DNA of 64,000 bases from positions 1,698,599 to 1,762,598 of the forward strand of contig NZ_JADZLQ010000001.1 in NCBI RefSeq assembly GCF_015905305.1, given 5' to 3'. The first letter of the stretch is position 1. Each line of letters starts with the position of its first letter. Shown one piece after another: positions 10,521 through 18,901 of this stretch. The DNA comes from Pinirhizobacter soli. GTDB lineage: Bacteria > Pseudomonadota > Gammaproteobacteria > Xanthomonadales > Rhodanobacteraceae. Under the pieces are notes generated by a model, which searched no databases, had not been told where the DNA came from, and saw only the letters and a program-made list of their open reading frames with translations. A program made the position numbers and the translations under genes.

Positions 10521-11174
10521 TTAACGCCGGACGCGGCCCTGGCCTTCGTTGTCCCAGTAGCCGAAGAGCTTGCGCGCGATGAGCTTGTACAGGCGTTTGG
10601 CCGTCTGCCGCCACACCCTGGCATGCATCGCCGGCGTGGCAAGGATGTGCAGCTCGCGCCGAGTGAGCAATTCCGGCAAGTAGGTGCGCTTGTGCTTGAG
10701 CAGGTGCCGGATGTCCTCGCGTGCCAGCAAGCGGAACAGTCGGCCCCGGCGGCGACGCGTGAAGGCCAGCTGGAAGTCCACCATCGCCGGCGTGCCATCG
10801 TCGCGCACCAACCAGTTGGGCTCCTTGGCCAGGTCGTTATGCACCACGCCGCGGCGGTGCAACGAGGCCAGCAGGCGCCGGGCTTGCCGGAAATAGGCGG
10901 CGTTGCGCGGCTGGGCCTGCTGCATCGGAGCTCCGGCCATGAAGCTGCGCTCAAGCACCCGGCCATCGAAGCGCAGCAGCCGCGGCACGCCGTCAATGCC
11001 CTCCAGGCGTTCGAGTGCCCTGGCCTCGCGCGCGGCAGCATTCCGGGCAAAGCGGCGAGCCCACCAGCGGGCCGCGGCAATATTGCGGACGATCACCATC
11101 ACGCCGCCGCGACGGTGGCATTCGATCCGGCCCAATTCATCGGCCTTGAGCAAGATGATTTCGTCCTTTTCCAC
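10521..11174 (-). CDS. Small RIO/lipopolysaccharide-kinase-like protein kinase
   Basis: About 217 residues with a minimal kinase fold. It shows a catalytic-loop equivalent VVHNDLAKEPNWLV (HxD with a downstream Asn) and a metal-binding MVDFQLAF in the DFG position. The N-terminal ATP-binding lysine region is less obvious (RREARAL-type helix, EARALERLEG). It resembles the short RIO-like or WaaP-like kinases found as single genes in xanthomonads; the substrate is unknown. The GTG at 11174 was chosen for the AAGGA five to nine bases upstream; an earlier GTG near 11216 would add 14 residues and is also possible. It is divergent to the lipoprotein gene at 11240. Confidence 0.65.
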   Translation of the reverse strand: MEKDEIILLKADELGRIECHRRGGVMVIVRNIAAARWWARRFARNAAAREARALERLEGIDGVPRLLRFDGRVLERSFMAGAPMQQAQPRNAAYFRQARRLLASLHRRGVVHNDLAKEPNWLVRDDGTPAMVDFQLAFTRRRRGRLFRLLAREDIRHLLKHKRTYLPELLTRRELHILATPAMHARVWRQTAKRLYKLIARKLFGYWDNEGQGRVRR

Positions 11175-11239
11175 ACCATTCCTTCGCAAGTCACGCAACG
11201 TCGGGTAACGTGTCACATCATCGAGGGAGAAATGGACAG

Positions 11240-11995
11240 ATGATGCAACGTTGGCTGGCCGTGCCGGCATCCTGTGCCGTGCTGGCCGCCTGCCAAGGCG
11301 GCCATGCACCGGAGGCAACTGCGTCGATGCCTTCGGCCGCGCAGCATACCCAATACAGCGAGCCCACCCTTTACACCATCGAGGCCCGCCTGCCCAAGCT
11401 CAAGCCTGACTGGAGCCCGCTGCGGCAGGGTCTTGAGGCTTATGTGGCGCAAAAAAAGACCAATTTCCTCGCTGGATTGAAGCAACCCGGCGCACGCGAG
11501 CAGGCCCACCAGCTGCCCTGGGACCTTGATCTGGACATCGAAGTACTGGGCCAGGCCGGCCGCCTGGTGAGCGTGCAGGCCCAAGGGTCATCCTTCACCG
11601 GGGGCGCCCATCCCAGCCCGATCCTCGATACCTTCACCTACGACACGCTGGCCCGACGCCTGGTGTCGCTCGACGACCTCTTCACCGACCCCGCCGCCGC
11701 CGAATCGGCGCTGGCCGCGGAGGCGCGGCGACAACTGCTGACGCGCCTGGACGACAACGCTCCGCTGGCATCCAGTGCAGAGGCGATCAACGACGGTACG
11801 CAGCCGGGGCAGCACCACTTCGACGTCTTTACCCTTTCGCCGGGCCACGATGGCCGCGCGGGCAACCTCACCATCCTGTTTCCGCCCTACCAGGTGGCGG
11901 CCTATGTCGCCGGTACGCAGACAGTGGACGTACCCATCCGCGTCTTCGCCCCATGGCTCAAGCCTGACTATCGCGACAGCTTCGCCACGCCATGA
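11240..11995 (+). CDS. DUF3298/DUF4163-type lipoprotein
   Basis: A 251-residue exported protein. The N-terminus is a lipoprotein signal (lipobox LAAC, Cys near residue 17). The mature part contains the DUF3298-like strand pattern GSSFTGGAHPSPILDTFTYD, LVSLDDLF and a late ILFPPYQVAAYVAG block, which together are typical of the RsiV-like/DUF3298 fold. Its role is unknown; related domains bind peptidoglycan fragments or lysozyme in RsiV, but no sigma factor is near. Its stop overlaps the next gene's start (ATGA), so the two are co-translated. Confidence 0.75.
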   Translation: MMQRWLAVPASCAVLAACQGGHAPEATASMPSAAQHTQYSEPTLYTIEARLPKLKPDWSPLRQGLEAYVAQKKTNFLAGLKQPGAREQAHQLPWDLDLDIEVLGQAGRLVSVQAQGSSFTGGAHPSPILDTFTYDTLARRLVSLDDLFTDPAAAESALAAEARRQLLTRLDDNAPLASSAEAINDGTQPGQHHFDVFTLSPGHDGRAGNLTILFPPYQVAAYVAGTQTVDVPIRVFAPWLKPDYRDSFATP

Positions 11996-12477
11996 TCGAC
12001 GTCGCCCTCTATGTGGTGGCGGCGCTGCTGATGGTGGCTGGCGTTGCGGGGGCGATCCTGCCGGCGCTTCCCGGCATCCCGCTCATCTTCGCCGGCATCT
12101 GGCTGGCCGCGGGTGTGGACCATTACCAGCATCTTGGCCTGTGGTGGCTGGTGGCCATCGCGGTGGCCGGTGCCATCGGCATGGCCATGGACTTCGTCGC
12201 CGGGCTCCTGGGCGCGCGCAGCGTCGGCGCCAGCGGCCGCGCGCTGTGGGGCGCTGCCATCGGCACGGTGGTAGGCATGTTCTTCGGCCTGCCCGGGCTG
12301 TTGCTTGGGCCGTTCATCGGCGCGCTGCTGGGGGAATTAGCCTCGGGCACCAGCGTGCTGCGTTCGGCACACGTGGGCCTGAGTACCTGGTTCGGCATGC
12401 TGGTGGGCACGCTGGTGAAACTGGTGATGTCCTTCGTGATGCTGGGGATGTTCGCCTTCGCCTTCGTGTTCGGCTGA
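11992..12477 (+). CDS. DUF456 inner-membrane protein
   Basis: A 161-residue hydrophobic protein of the DUF456 family with four to five membrane helices and glycine-rich linkers. Family signatures are LPALPGIPLIFAGIWLA near the N-terminus, a MDFVAGLLGARSVGASGRA loop and GLPGLLLGPFIGALLGEL in the middle. The function of DUF456 is not established. It overlaps the upstream lipoprotein gene by four bases, which suggests that the lipoprotein and membrane protein work together or are at least made together. Confidence 0.8.
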   Translation: MIDVALYVVAALLMVAGVAGAILPALPGIPLIFAGIWLAAGVDHYQHLGLWWLVAIAVAGAIGMAMDFVAGLLGARSVGASGRALWGAAIGTVVGMFFGLPGLLLGPFIGALLGELASGTSVLRSAHVGLSTWFGMLVGTLVKLVMSFVMLGMFAFAFVFG

Positions 12478-12481
12478 ACGC

Positions 12482-13189
12482 CTAGCCCGCGGGCGCGTTG
12501 GGCAATACATACAGCAGCACGGCCAGATAGTGCAGCACGCTGCCGGCCAGCACGAAGAAGTGCCAGACCGAGTGGTGATAGGGAAGCTTGCGGGCCAGGT
12601 AGAACGGCACGCCCGCCGTGTAGGCCACGCCCCCGGCAATCAACAGCGCCATACCGCCAGTGGAAAGGCTCTCGCTCAACGGCTTGAAGGCGATCATCGC
12701 CACCCAGCCCATGGCCACGTAAAGGAACACCGCCGCCTTCCGGTAGCGTTTGAGCAGGCCTACTTCCAGCATGCTGCCGATGATGGCCAGGGCCCAGATG
12801 GTGCCGAAGAGACTCCAGCCCCAGACGCCGGGCAGCGCCAGCAGGGTGAATGGCGTGTAGGTGCCTGCTATCAACAGGAAGATGGCAATGTGATCGAGCG
12901 TGCGCAGCACGCGCCTGGCCATCGCGCCAGGTATGGCGTGGTACAGGGTGGATGCGGTGTAGAGCAGGATCAGCGTGCTGCCGAACACCGCGCTTGCCAC
13001 CACTGCGCGCGCATCGCCAAACCGCGCCGCGAATGCCACCAGCACCACGAGCCCTGCGATGCTGAGCACGATGCCGATGCCGTGGATCAGGCTGCTGGCG
13101 ACTTCGTCGCCGCGTCGGTAAACGGGAGGGGAAAGGCTTGCCTGGAGATTCATGCGCAACGTGGGGTGGCGCGCCAGGGTCGAGCGCAT
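12482..13189 (-). CDS. Hemolysin III / PAQR-like membrane protein (YqfA-TrhA family)
   Basis: About 235 residues with seven predicted membrane helices. Family landmarks are EVASSLIHGIG at the start of helix 1, YTASTLYHAIP, LDHIAIFLLIAGTYTPF and YHHSVWHFFVLAGSVLHY, carrying the conserved Ser, His and Asp residues that form the metal site in PAQR/HlyIII proteins. In other bacteria this family has been linked to membrane homeostasis; the hemolysin name is historical. The start is uncertain: ATG at 13189 has a weak GGGTGACC/AGG region, and ATG at 13153 would remove 12 residues. Confidence 0.85.
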   Translation of the reverse strand: MRSTLARHPTLRMNLQASLSPPVYRRGDEVASSLIHGIGIVLSIAGLVVLVAFAARFGDARAVVASAVFGSTLILLYTASTLYHAIPGAMARRVLRTLDHIAIFLLIAGTYTPFTLLALPGVWGWSLFGTIWALAIIGSMLEVGLLKRYRKAAVFLYVAMGWVAMIAFKPLSESLSTGGMALLIAGGVAYTAGVPFYLARKLPYHHSVWHFFVLAGSVLHYLAVLLYVLPNAPAG

Positions 13190-13287
13190 GACCTGAGGGT
13201 CACCCCCGTAGCGGCCTTTTGCAACCCCCCGCGAGCGGTGGCATTGTGTCGTCGAACGCCCTTCAAGTGCGGAAGCCGACACAGACG

Positions 13288-14112
13288 ATGAAGACCGAGC
13301 TCCTGCTCCACGTGGCCCGCCTGCCCCTCCAGGGGGCGGCGATCGCTGCCGCCGTGGCCCTGGCCCAGCGCATGCAGGCGCGGCTGGACGCCCTGTTCGT
13401 GGTCGACATGCTTCCGGCCGCCTTCACGCTTCCCGAAGCCATGCCGCTACAGATGGATTCGGTGCGCCAGCGTGCTGACGAAGCTCGCGCGGCCAGCGGG
13501 GCCTTCGATGCCGTGTTGGCCCAGGCAGGCCTTGAGGGCCGGTGGCGGGTGGCCGAGGGCGACGTGGTGCCGCTGGTATGCCATGCGGCGGCCGGCTACG
13601 ACTGGCTGGTGATGGAGCGCGGCGGTTTCCGCGGCGATGCGCCGGTGGGCTTCGGCAATGTCTCGCGCTCGGTATTCGGCAGCAGCAAGCCGGTGCTGGT
13701 GGTACCGGAGCTGGCCCAGGTCACGGGCCTGGGCACGCGCGTGCTGCTGGCCTGGAATGGCAGCCGGCAGTCCGCGCTGGCGATCCGGGCCTCGCTTCCG
13801 CTACTGGAGCGCGCCGACGAGGTGGTGGTGCTCGACGGCTGCGACGAACCCTACGCCACCACCCATCCGCTGCCCGCCGAAGACATCGATCACTGGCTTA
13901 GCGAACACGGCATCAAGGCGACGGTCCGCCACCTGTCGGCGGCCGAACGCGACCAGGCCGGTCCCTCGCTGCTGGCCATTGCACGCGAAGCAGGCGCGGA
14001 CCTTCTGGTGATGGGCGCCTGGGGGCGTTCACGCCTGTCGGAAATGGTGCTCGGTGGCACTACCCGGCATCTTTTCATGAACAGCGACATCCCCATGCTG
14101 GTGGCCCACTAA
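13288..14112 (+). CDS. Tandem-domain universal stress protein
   Basis: A 274-residue cytosolic protein with two UspA-like halves. The second half ends with the ATP-binding pattern MGAWGRSRLSEMVLGGTTRHLF (Gly-x2-Gly then a Gly-Thr turn), while the first half has the shorter MERGGFRGDAPVGFGNVSRSVF. These proteins bind ATP and help cells survive starvation and oxidative stress in ways that are poorly defined. It is divergent from the hemolysin III gene, with about 100 bases shared as promoter region. Confidence 0.88.
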   Translation: MKTELLLHVARLPLQGAAIAAAVALAQRMQARLDALFVVDMLPAAFTLPEAMPLQMDSVRQRADEARAASGAFDAVLAQAGLEGRWRVAEGDVVPLVCHAAAGYDWLVMERGGFRGDAPVGFGNVSRSVFGSSKPVLVVPELAQVTGLGTRVLLAWNGSRQSALAIRASLPLLERADEVVVLDGCDEPYATTHPLPAEDIDHWLSEHGIKATVRHLSAAERDQAGPSLLAIAREAGADLLVMGAWGRSRLSEMVLGGTTRHLFMNSDIPMLVAH

Positions 14113-14259
14113 ACCACCCAGCCGACAGCCGGCTTGCCGGGCTCTTGCGGAGCATCCCGGCGTGGGCATAGTCTGAAGCCGGACGCATCCCCCTCGGCAA
14201 AAGCCGTGGCGTCCTTAGAAGACCGCAGCTTGCCTTCCCCCACTCGATGGAGGTGTGCC

Positions 14260-14928
14260 ATGTCGTCTGCCGCAATCGCTTCACGCCCCGCGTTCCAGTT
14301 CCACCCCGATGCCGTTCGCATCGTCGCACTGAGCGCGTCGATCGCCCTCAACATCGCCGCCCTCATCGCCGTGATCCGTCCGATGGCCCCGGACTTCGTG
14401 CAAACCATCAAGCGTGTCGCCGAGCCGATCATCGTCACGTGGATCAGTCCACCTCCCGAAGTGAAGCCCGTACCGGTGATAGACATCCCGCCTCCACCGG
14501 CGCATCACACGGTGACAAGGTCGGTACCCACGCCGGCACCGACGCCGGCACCGACGGCGATTGAAGAGACCAACGTGAATGCCGTGCCGGTAACGGCGGC
14601 ACCGGCCACGCCATCGACACCGGTGGAAGCGGCGCCGTCTGGGCCTGTCGAAGCCACCCTCGCCTACATGCAGGCGCCGGCACCTATGTATCCTTCGGCT
14701 GCTCGACGCATGCATATGCAAGGCACGGTGGTCTTGCGCGTGCTGGTGGATATCGATGGCAAGCCGCTGCAAGTGCTGGTGGAGTCAAGCAGTGGTCATG
14801 CGGAACTCGACCGCGCCGCGCAAAACCAGGTGCTGTCGAAGTGGCGGTTCCAGCCCGCCACCGCGCAAGGGCGGCCGACGCAGGCATGGGCCCGCATCCC
14901 GGTGACCTTCAATTTGCAAGGCGGCTAA
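14260..14928 (+). CDS. TonB-type energy transducer
   Basis: A 222-residue protein with the TonB layout: a short cytoplasmic N-terminus, one membrane anchor near residues 20-40 (VALSASIALNIAALIAVI), a Pro/Ala/Thr-rich periplasmic spacer (PAPTPAPTPA repeats) and a C-terminal TonB domain containing YPSAARRMHMQGTVVLRVL, SSSGHAELDRAA and KWRFQPA. It would pass proton-motive force to outer-membrane TonB-dependent receptors. No exbB/exbD or receptor lies next to it, so it may be an accessory TonB. AGGTGTGCC precedes the ATG at 14260. Confidence 0.9.
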   Translation: MSSAAIASRPAFQFHPDAVRIVALSASIALNIAALIAVIRPMAPDFVQTIKRVAEPIIVTWISPPPEVKPVPVIDIPPPPAHHTVTRSVPTPAPTPAPTAIEETNVNAVPVTAAPATPSTPVEAAPSGPVEATLAYMQAPAPMYPSAARRMHMQGTVVLRVLVDIDGKPLQVLVESSSGHAELDRAAQNQVLSKWRFQPATAQGRPTQAWARIPVTFNLQGG

Positions 14929-14938
14929 AACCCGCCGA

Positions 14939-14963
14939 GGGATCGGAGTAAAACTCCGGTCCC
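14939..14963. terminator. Hairpin between convergent tonB-like and membrane-protein genes
   Basis: GGGATCGGAGT and ACTCCGGTCCC form an 11-bp stem (one G-T pair) with a two- to four-base A loop. There is no strong T-run on either side, so it may act as a bidirectional stem protecting or ending both transcripts. Confidence 0.5.
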
Positions 14964-14975
14964 TGTGCGAGGCCT

Positions 14976-15269
14976 TTAGCGACGCACCTGGTCGGGCGTG
15001 ACCACGATCACCGGCGGTTTGCGCGTGGCGCGAACAATCAGCCAGACAAGGCCTGCTACCAACAGCACCGGCAGCAGGGCCGGAAGCATTGCCAATGCAA
15101 CGAGGGGGCCGATCACCACCAGTGCCAGGCCGCCGAAAAGGATGCCCAGCGCGCCGCCGATAATGGTGAACACGCCTCCGATGAGACCGAAAACCAGCTT
15201 GAAGACGGCACCCACCACGGCGCCCATCAGCCACAGCATGCCCAACACGAGAATGGCGGCAACGATCAT
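14976..15269 (-). CDS. Small inner-membrane protein, unknown function
   Basis: A 97-residue protein that is almost entirely hydrophobic, with three closely spaced glycine-rich membrane segments (LVLGMLWLMGAVVGAVF, GGALGILFGGLALVVIG and LLPVLLVAGLVWLIV) and a short basic tail that ends in TPDQVRR. The ATG at 15269 has a strong AAGGAG upstream. The glycine pattern recalls small stress-induced envelope proteins, but no family was recognised. Confidence 0.7.
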   Translation of the reverse strand: MIVAAILVLGMLWLMGAVVGAVFKLVFGLIGGVFTIIGGALGILFGGLALVVIGPLVALAMLPALLPVLLVAGLVWLIVRATRKPPVIVVTPDQVRR

Positions 15270-15466
15270 GACAGCAAGCTCCTTGCACGTTTGGCGTACG
15301 GGGCCGGCGAAGGGCCAGCAGCGTGACTGCAAGTTACTGCCACCTGGCCCCGGGCGACAGTGAAAGAAGTACCAAGCCGAGCCCTGGTGCCGGGTTACGT
15401 CCGTTTAACGGCCCCCGTGATCCACTTTCCGCCGTTGACGTAGCGTTTTTCGGCAGGAAATCCCCC

Positions 15467-16045
15467 ATGATCAAGCGATTACACGTACTGAAGACCTTGC
15501 GTGACATCGCTTTCGATGCCGGTGCCACCGAGCATCCGGATCTGGCCAGCATGGCGCGCGAACTGGGCCAGGCCGTGCACCGCGACGGCCATGCCCTGGA
15601 ACAGCAATTGGCGCCGTTGCGCGCCCGCCGGCGAGGCTTCGAGCGCTGGCTGGTGGCCGAACATGCCAAGCCGGGCATCAGCGTGCTGGTACTGTCCTGG
15701 CCCGCCAACTACGCCACGCCCGTGCACGACCATGGCGGCCTGTGGGGACTGGAAATGTCGCTGAGCGGCGCCCTGGAGATCGATGCTTTCCTGCGCGAGG
15801 AAACCACAGGCCAGTTGCGCCACCAGAATCGCACATGGCTCGGGCCAGGCGACGCTGCCTGGTTCGACGCGGGCGACGCCTATGTGCATCGCTGCCGCAA
15901 TCTTTCGCGGCAGGAATCGGCCCTGACGCTTCATGTTTACGGCGGCGATCTGGCACAGTACATGGCCTATGAGCAGCCTGGACCGACTGACCACTGGATT
16001 GCCCGCCCGCGGCAGTCCGAACTCGCCGGACGCCTGACAGCCTGA
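15467..16045 (+). CDS. Cysteine dioxygenase-type cupin enzyme
   Basis: A 192-residue cupin resembling bacterial type I cysteine dioxygenase, which oxidises cysteine to cysteine sulfinate with non-haem iron. The first cupin motif is visible as TPVHDHGGLWGLEMSLSGALE (HxH plus later Glu/His); a third ligand His lies in AYVHRCRN. Related thiol dioxygenases use 3-mercaptopropionate, so the exact thiol is not certain. A spaced GGCAGGAAA precedes the ATG at 15467. It is followed 42 bases later by a FAD-dependent protein on the same strand, probably one operon. Confidence 0.8.
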   Translation: MIKRLHVLKTLRDIAFDAGATEHPDLASMARELGQAVHRDGHALEQQLAPLRARRRGFERWLVAEHAKPGISVLVLSWPANYATPVHDHGGLWGLEMSLSGALEIDAFLREETTGQLRHQNRTWLGPGDAAWFDAGDAYVHRCRNLSRQESALTLHVYGGDLAQYMAYEQPGPTDHWIARPRQSELAGRLTA

Positions 16046-16087
16046 CGTCCGGCGGGACCTTCGAACGGTCCCCTAGAAGGAAAATGC

Positions 16088-17458
16088 ATGTCTAAACGAG
16101 TCGCCGTCATCGGCGGTGGCGCGGCGGGCGCCACGCTGGTCAGCGAATTGCTGGCGCGGCGAACCCCCCGCCCACTGCATCTGGACTGGTACACCGGTTC
16201 GGCGCATCCGTTCGCCCGCGGCGTGGCCTACGGCACCTCATCCGAGCGCCACCTTCTGAACGTGCGCGCCGCAGCCATGGGTCTAACGGCAGCAAAGCCG
16301 CAGGGCTTTCTTGACTACGCCCAGGACATCGATGCCAAGGTTGCGGGGGCCGACTTCCTGCCGCGGCGGTTGTACGGCGACTATGTTGAATCGGAGGTCC
16401 GTCGCGCCATCGACGATGCGCGCCTGCGCGGGCATGTGGTGAACCTGGTGCCCGTCGCCGTCGACGCCGTCGTTCCCGACGCTGGCGGCGTGGACATCTT
16501 CGTGGGCGAGGCATCCTCGCGCGTGGACCGGGCCGTGCTCTGCGTCGGCTCGCTACCACCACGCCCGATCCCAGGCGTGGACCCGGCCGCCATCGCCCAC
16601 GGCAACTACGTGGTCGATCCGTGGTCCTACCTGGCCGGCGCGCAAGAAAGCGACGAGCCTCGCGAAGTCATGCTGATCGGCATGGGGCTTACCGCCGTGG
16701 ATGTCCTGCTGGACTTAGCTTCCCTATGGCCGAACGCCCGCTTCACCGCCATATCGCGGCATGGCCACACACCCGAGGTACATCCGGTGAAAGCCGCCGC
16801 GCCCGCCGACAGCGGGGCGGAACTGGTCGAGGAAATGCGCGAGGAACCCGCGGCACGGGCATGGATGCAGCATATCCGCGAGGCCGCCGGCCAAGGCGAG
16901 GATTGGCGTCCGGTGATTGACAGCCTGCGTCCGCACACGCAGGCGCTATGGCATGAATTGCCCATGGAAGAGCGCGCCCGCTTCCTGCGCCATGCACGCT
17001 GGGCGTGGGAACGTGCCCGCCACCGCATGCCGCCACAGGTGGCGGCGAGCGTCGACGCACTCGAACACAACGGTCGCCTTACGCGCATGCGCGGGCGTCT
17101 TCGCCATGTGACCCTGCGCCCGGATGGCCGCCTCGACGTCGACCTGCATCTGATCGACGGCGCCGACGGCATGCGCGTGGCGGATCTGGTGGTCCAGACG
17201 GTGGGCCTGAACACCGACGTGCAGCGTGGCGATCATCCGCTGCTGCGCCAGCTGTGCGACAACGGCCATGTGCGCGCCGACGTGCTTGGGCTGGGACTGG
17301 ACGCCGATACGACCTTCGGCGTGCTCGATGCCGCGGGAAATACGTCGACGCACCTGTTCGCCATGGGCACGTTGCTGCGCGGCCTGCTATGGGAAACCAC
17401 CGCCATGCCGGAGATCCGCCAGCAGGCGCGGCTCCTGGCCGATCGACTCATCAGCTAA
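16088..17458 (+). CDS. FAD/NAD(P)-binding protein (YdhS/COG4529-like)
   Basis: A 456-residue protein with an N-terminal dinucleotide-binding fold (VAVIGGGAAGATLVSEL), the ARGVAYGTSSERHLLNVRA block typical of the NAD_binding_9 family, a second nucleotide motif (LIGMGLTAVDVLLDL, near residue 195) and the C-terminal FAMGTLLRGLLWETTAMPEIR. Such proteins are poorly characterised flavin oxidoreductases; E. coli YdhS is one. Its place directly after a thiol dioxygenase gene suggests a role in oxidising or reducing a small sulfur or related compound, but this is inference. Confidence 0.82.
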   Translation: MSKRVAVIGGGAAGATLVSELLARRTPRPLHLDWYTGSAHPFARGVAYGTSSERHLLNVRAAAMGLTAAKPQGFLDYAQDIDAKVAGADFLPRRLYGDYVESEVRRAIDDARLRGHVVNLVPVAVDAVVPDAGGVDIFVGEASSRVDRAVLCVGSLPPRPIPGVDPAAIAHGNYVVDPWSYLAGAQESDEPREVMLIGMGLTAVDVLLDLASLWPNARFTAISRHGHTPEVHPVKAAAPADSGAELVEEMREEPAARAWMQHIREAAGQGEDWRPVIDSLRPHTQALWHELPMEERARFLRHARWAWERARHRMPPQVAASVDALEHNGRLTRMRGRLRHVTLRPDGRLDVDLHLIDGADGMRVADLVVQTVGLNTDVQRGDHPLLRQLCDNGHVRADVLGLGLDADTTFGVLDAAGNTSTHLFAMGTLLRGLLWETTAMPEIRQQARLLADRLIS

Positions 17459-17471
17459 GGCCCGGCACACG

Positions 17472-18890
17472 ATGCTGGTCACGGTGCTCACCCTGGTGGC
17501 CTTGTGCCTGCATGTGGCGGGCATCGGTGCGGCAATGCATGCAGTGATGCATACACGCACGCCCCAGGGCGCATTTGCCTGGGTACTGGGCCTGGTGCTG
17601 TTGCCCTATGTCACGCTGGTGCCCTACCTGTTCCTGGGCAGCAGCCACTTCGCCGGCTACGTCGACATGCACCGTCTGCTGCGCATCCGCAACCGCCAGC
17701 AACACGGCAACCGCAGCTGGCCGCAGCGCGAAGACTACCTGCGACGCCATGCCGGCGTGCATCCGCGCTTCGAACCGATCGCGCGCATGCTGGCATCGCA
17801 CATCAGCGGGGGTCATCGCACGGAACTCTTGATCAATGGAGAAGCCGCCTTCGCGGCGATGTTCGCGGCCATCGCCGAGGCCAGGCACTACGTGCTGGTG
17901 CAGTTCTTCATCATCCACGACGACCAGCTGGGCAGGCGGCTGCGCGATGCACTGGTGGAGCGCGCATCAAACGGCGTCACGGTGCATTTGCTTTACGACA
18001 GCATCGGCAGCCATGACCTTCCCCAGCGTTACGTGGCCTCGTTGCAGGCGGCAGGCGTGGACGTACGTCCGTTCCGCACGCGGCGCTGGCGCAACCGCCT
18101 TCAGCTGAATTTCCGCAACCACCGCAAGATCGTCGTGGTCGACGGCGCCACCGGCTTCGTCGGCGGCCTCAACGCCGGTGACGAATATCTGGGTGCACGG
18201 CCACCCCTGTCGCCCTGGCGCGACACCCACATGCGCCTGGATGGCCCGGCCGTGGCCGAGCTGCAACGCAGCTTCTCCGAAGACTGGTACTGGGTGACGG
18301 GCGAGGTGCCACCGTTCCGACCACCGCCCGATGGCGAAGGCAGCGCCGCGGTACTTGTCGCCGCCACGGGCCCGGCGGACCTGCAGGAAAGCTGTTCGCT
18401 GTTCTTCACCCAGGCCATCGCTGTCGCCCGTACCCGGCTGTGGTTGTCCACGCCGTATTTCGTGCCGGACCAAGCCGTACTGGCCGCCCTGCGGCTGGCC
18501 GTCTACCGGGGCGTGGACGTGCGCGTGCTTATTCCCTCCCGGCCCGACCACCGCACGGTGTTCCTGTCCTCGCGCTTCCATACCCACGAGGCGGTACAGG
18601 CGGGCATCCGCATGTTCCGTTACCAGCCCGGCTTCGTACACCAGAAGGTGATGCTGGTGGATGACGACACCGCGGTGATCGGCAGCATGAACCTCGACAA
18701 CCGCTCGTTCCGGCTGAACTTCGAAATTGCAGCCCTCACCGTGGACTTAGCCTTCGCCGGCAAAGTCGAAGCCATGCTGGCCGACGACTTCGCGCAATCG
18801 GTGGAAGTGCTCCCCGCCGACTACGCCCGCACCCGCTATCTTTCCCGCGTTGCCATGCACGTGGCACGCTTGTTCGACCCCATCCTTTGA
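17472..18890 (+). CDS. cls: Cardiolipin synthase
   Basis: A 472-residue membrane enzyme of the phospholipase D superfamily that joins two phosphatidylglycerols to give cardiolipin and glycerol. Two N-terminal membrane helices (residues 1-60) precede two HKD motifs: HRKIVVVDGATGFVGGLN (near residue 218) and HQKVMLVDDDTAVIGSMN (near 395), the latter followed by LDNRSFRLNFE. Length is typical of ClsA. It starts 13 bases after the FAD protein gene and is followed 11 bases later by an esterase gene, so all four genes from 15467 may be one transcript. Confidence 0.93.
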   Translation: MLVTVLTLVALCLHVAGIGAAMHAVMHTRTPQGAFAWVLGLVLLPYVTLVPYLFLGSSHFAGYVDMHRLLRIRNRQQHGNRSWPQREDYLRRHAGVHPRFEPIARMLASHISGGHRTELLINGEAAFAAMFAAIAEARHYVLVQFFIIHDDQLGRRLRDALVERASNGVTVHLLYDSIGSHDLPQRYVASLQAAGVDVRPFRTRRWRNRLQLNFRNHRKIVVVDGATGFVGGLNAGDEYLGARPPLSPWRDTHMRLDGPAVAELQRSFSEDWYWVTGEVPPFRPPPDGEGSAAVLVAATGPADLQESCSLFFTQAIAVARTRLWLSTPYFVPDQAVLAALRLAVYRGVDVRVLIPSRPDHRTVFLSSRFHTHEAVQAGIRMFRYQPGFVHQKVMLVDDDTAVIGSMNLDNRSFRLNFEIAALTVDLAFAGKVEAMLADDFAQSVEVLPADYARTRYLSRVAMHVARLFDPIL

Positions 18891-18901
18891 AGGAGCCGCC
18901 C

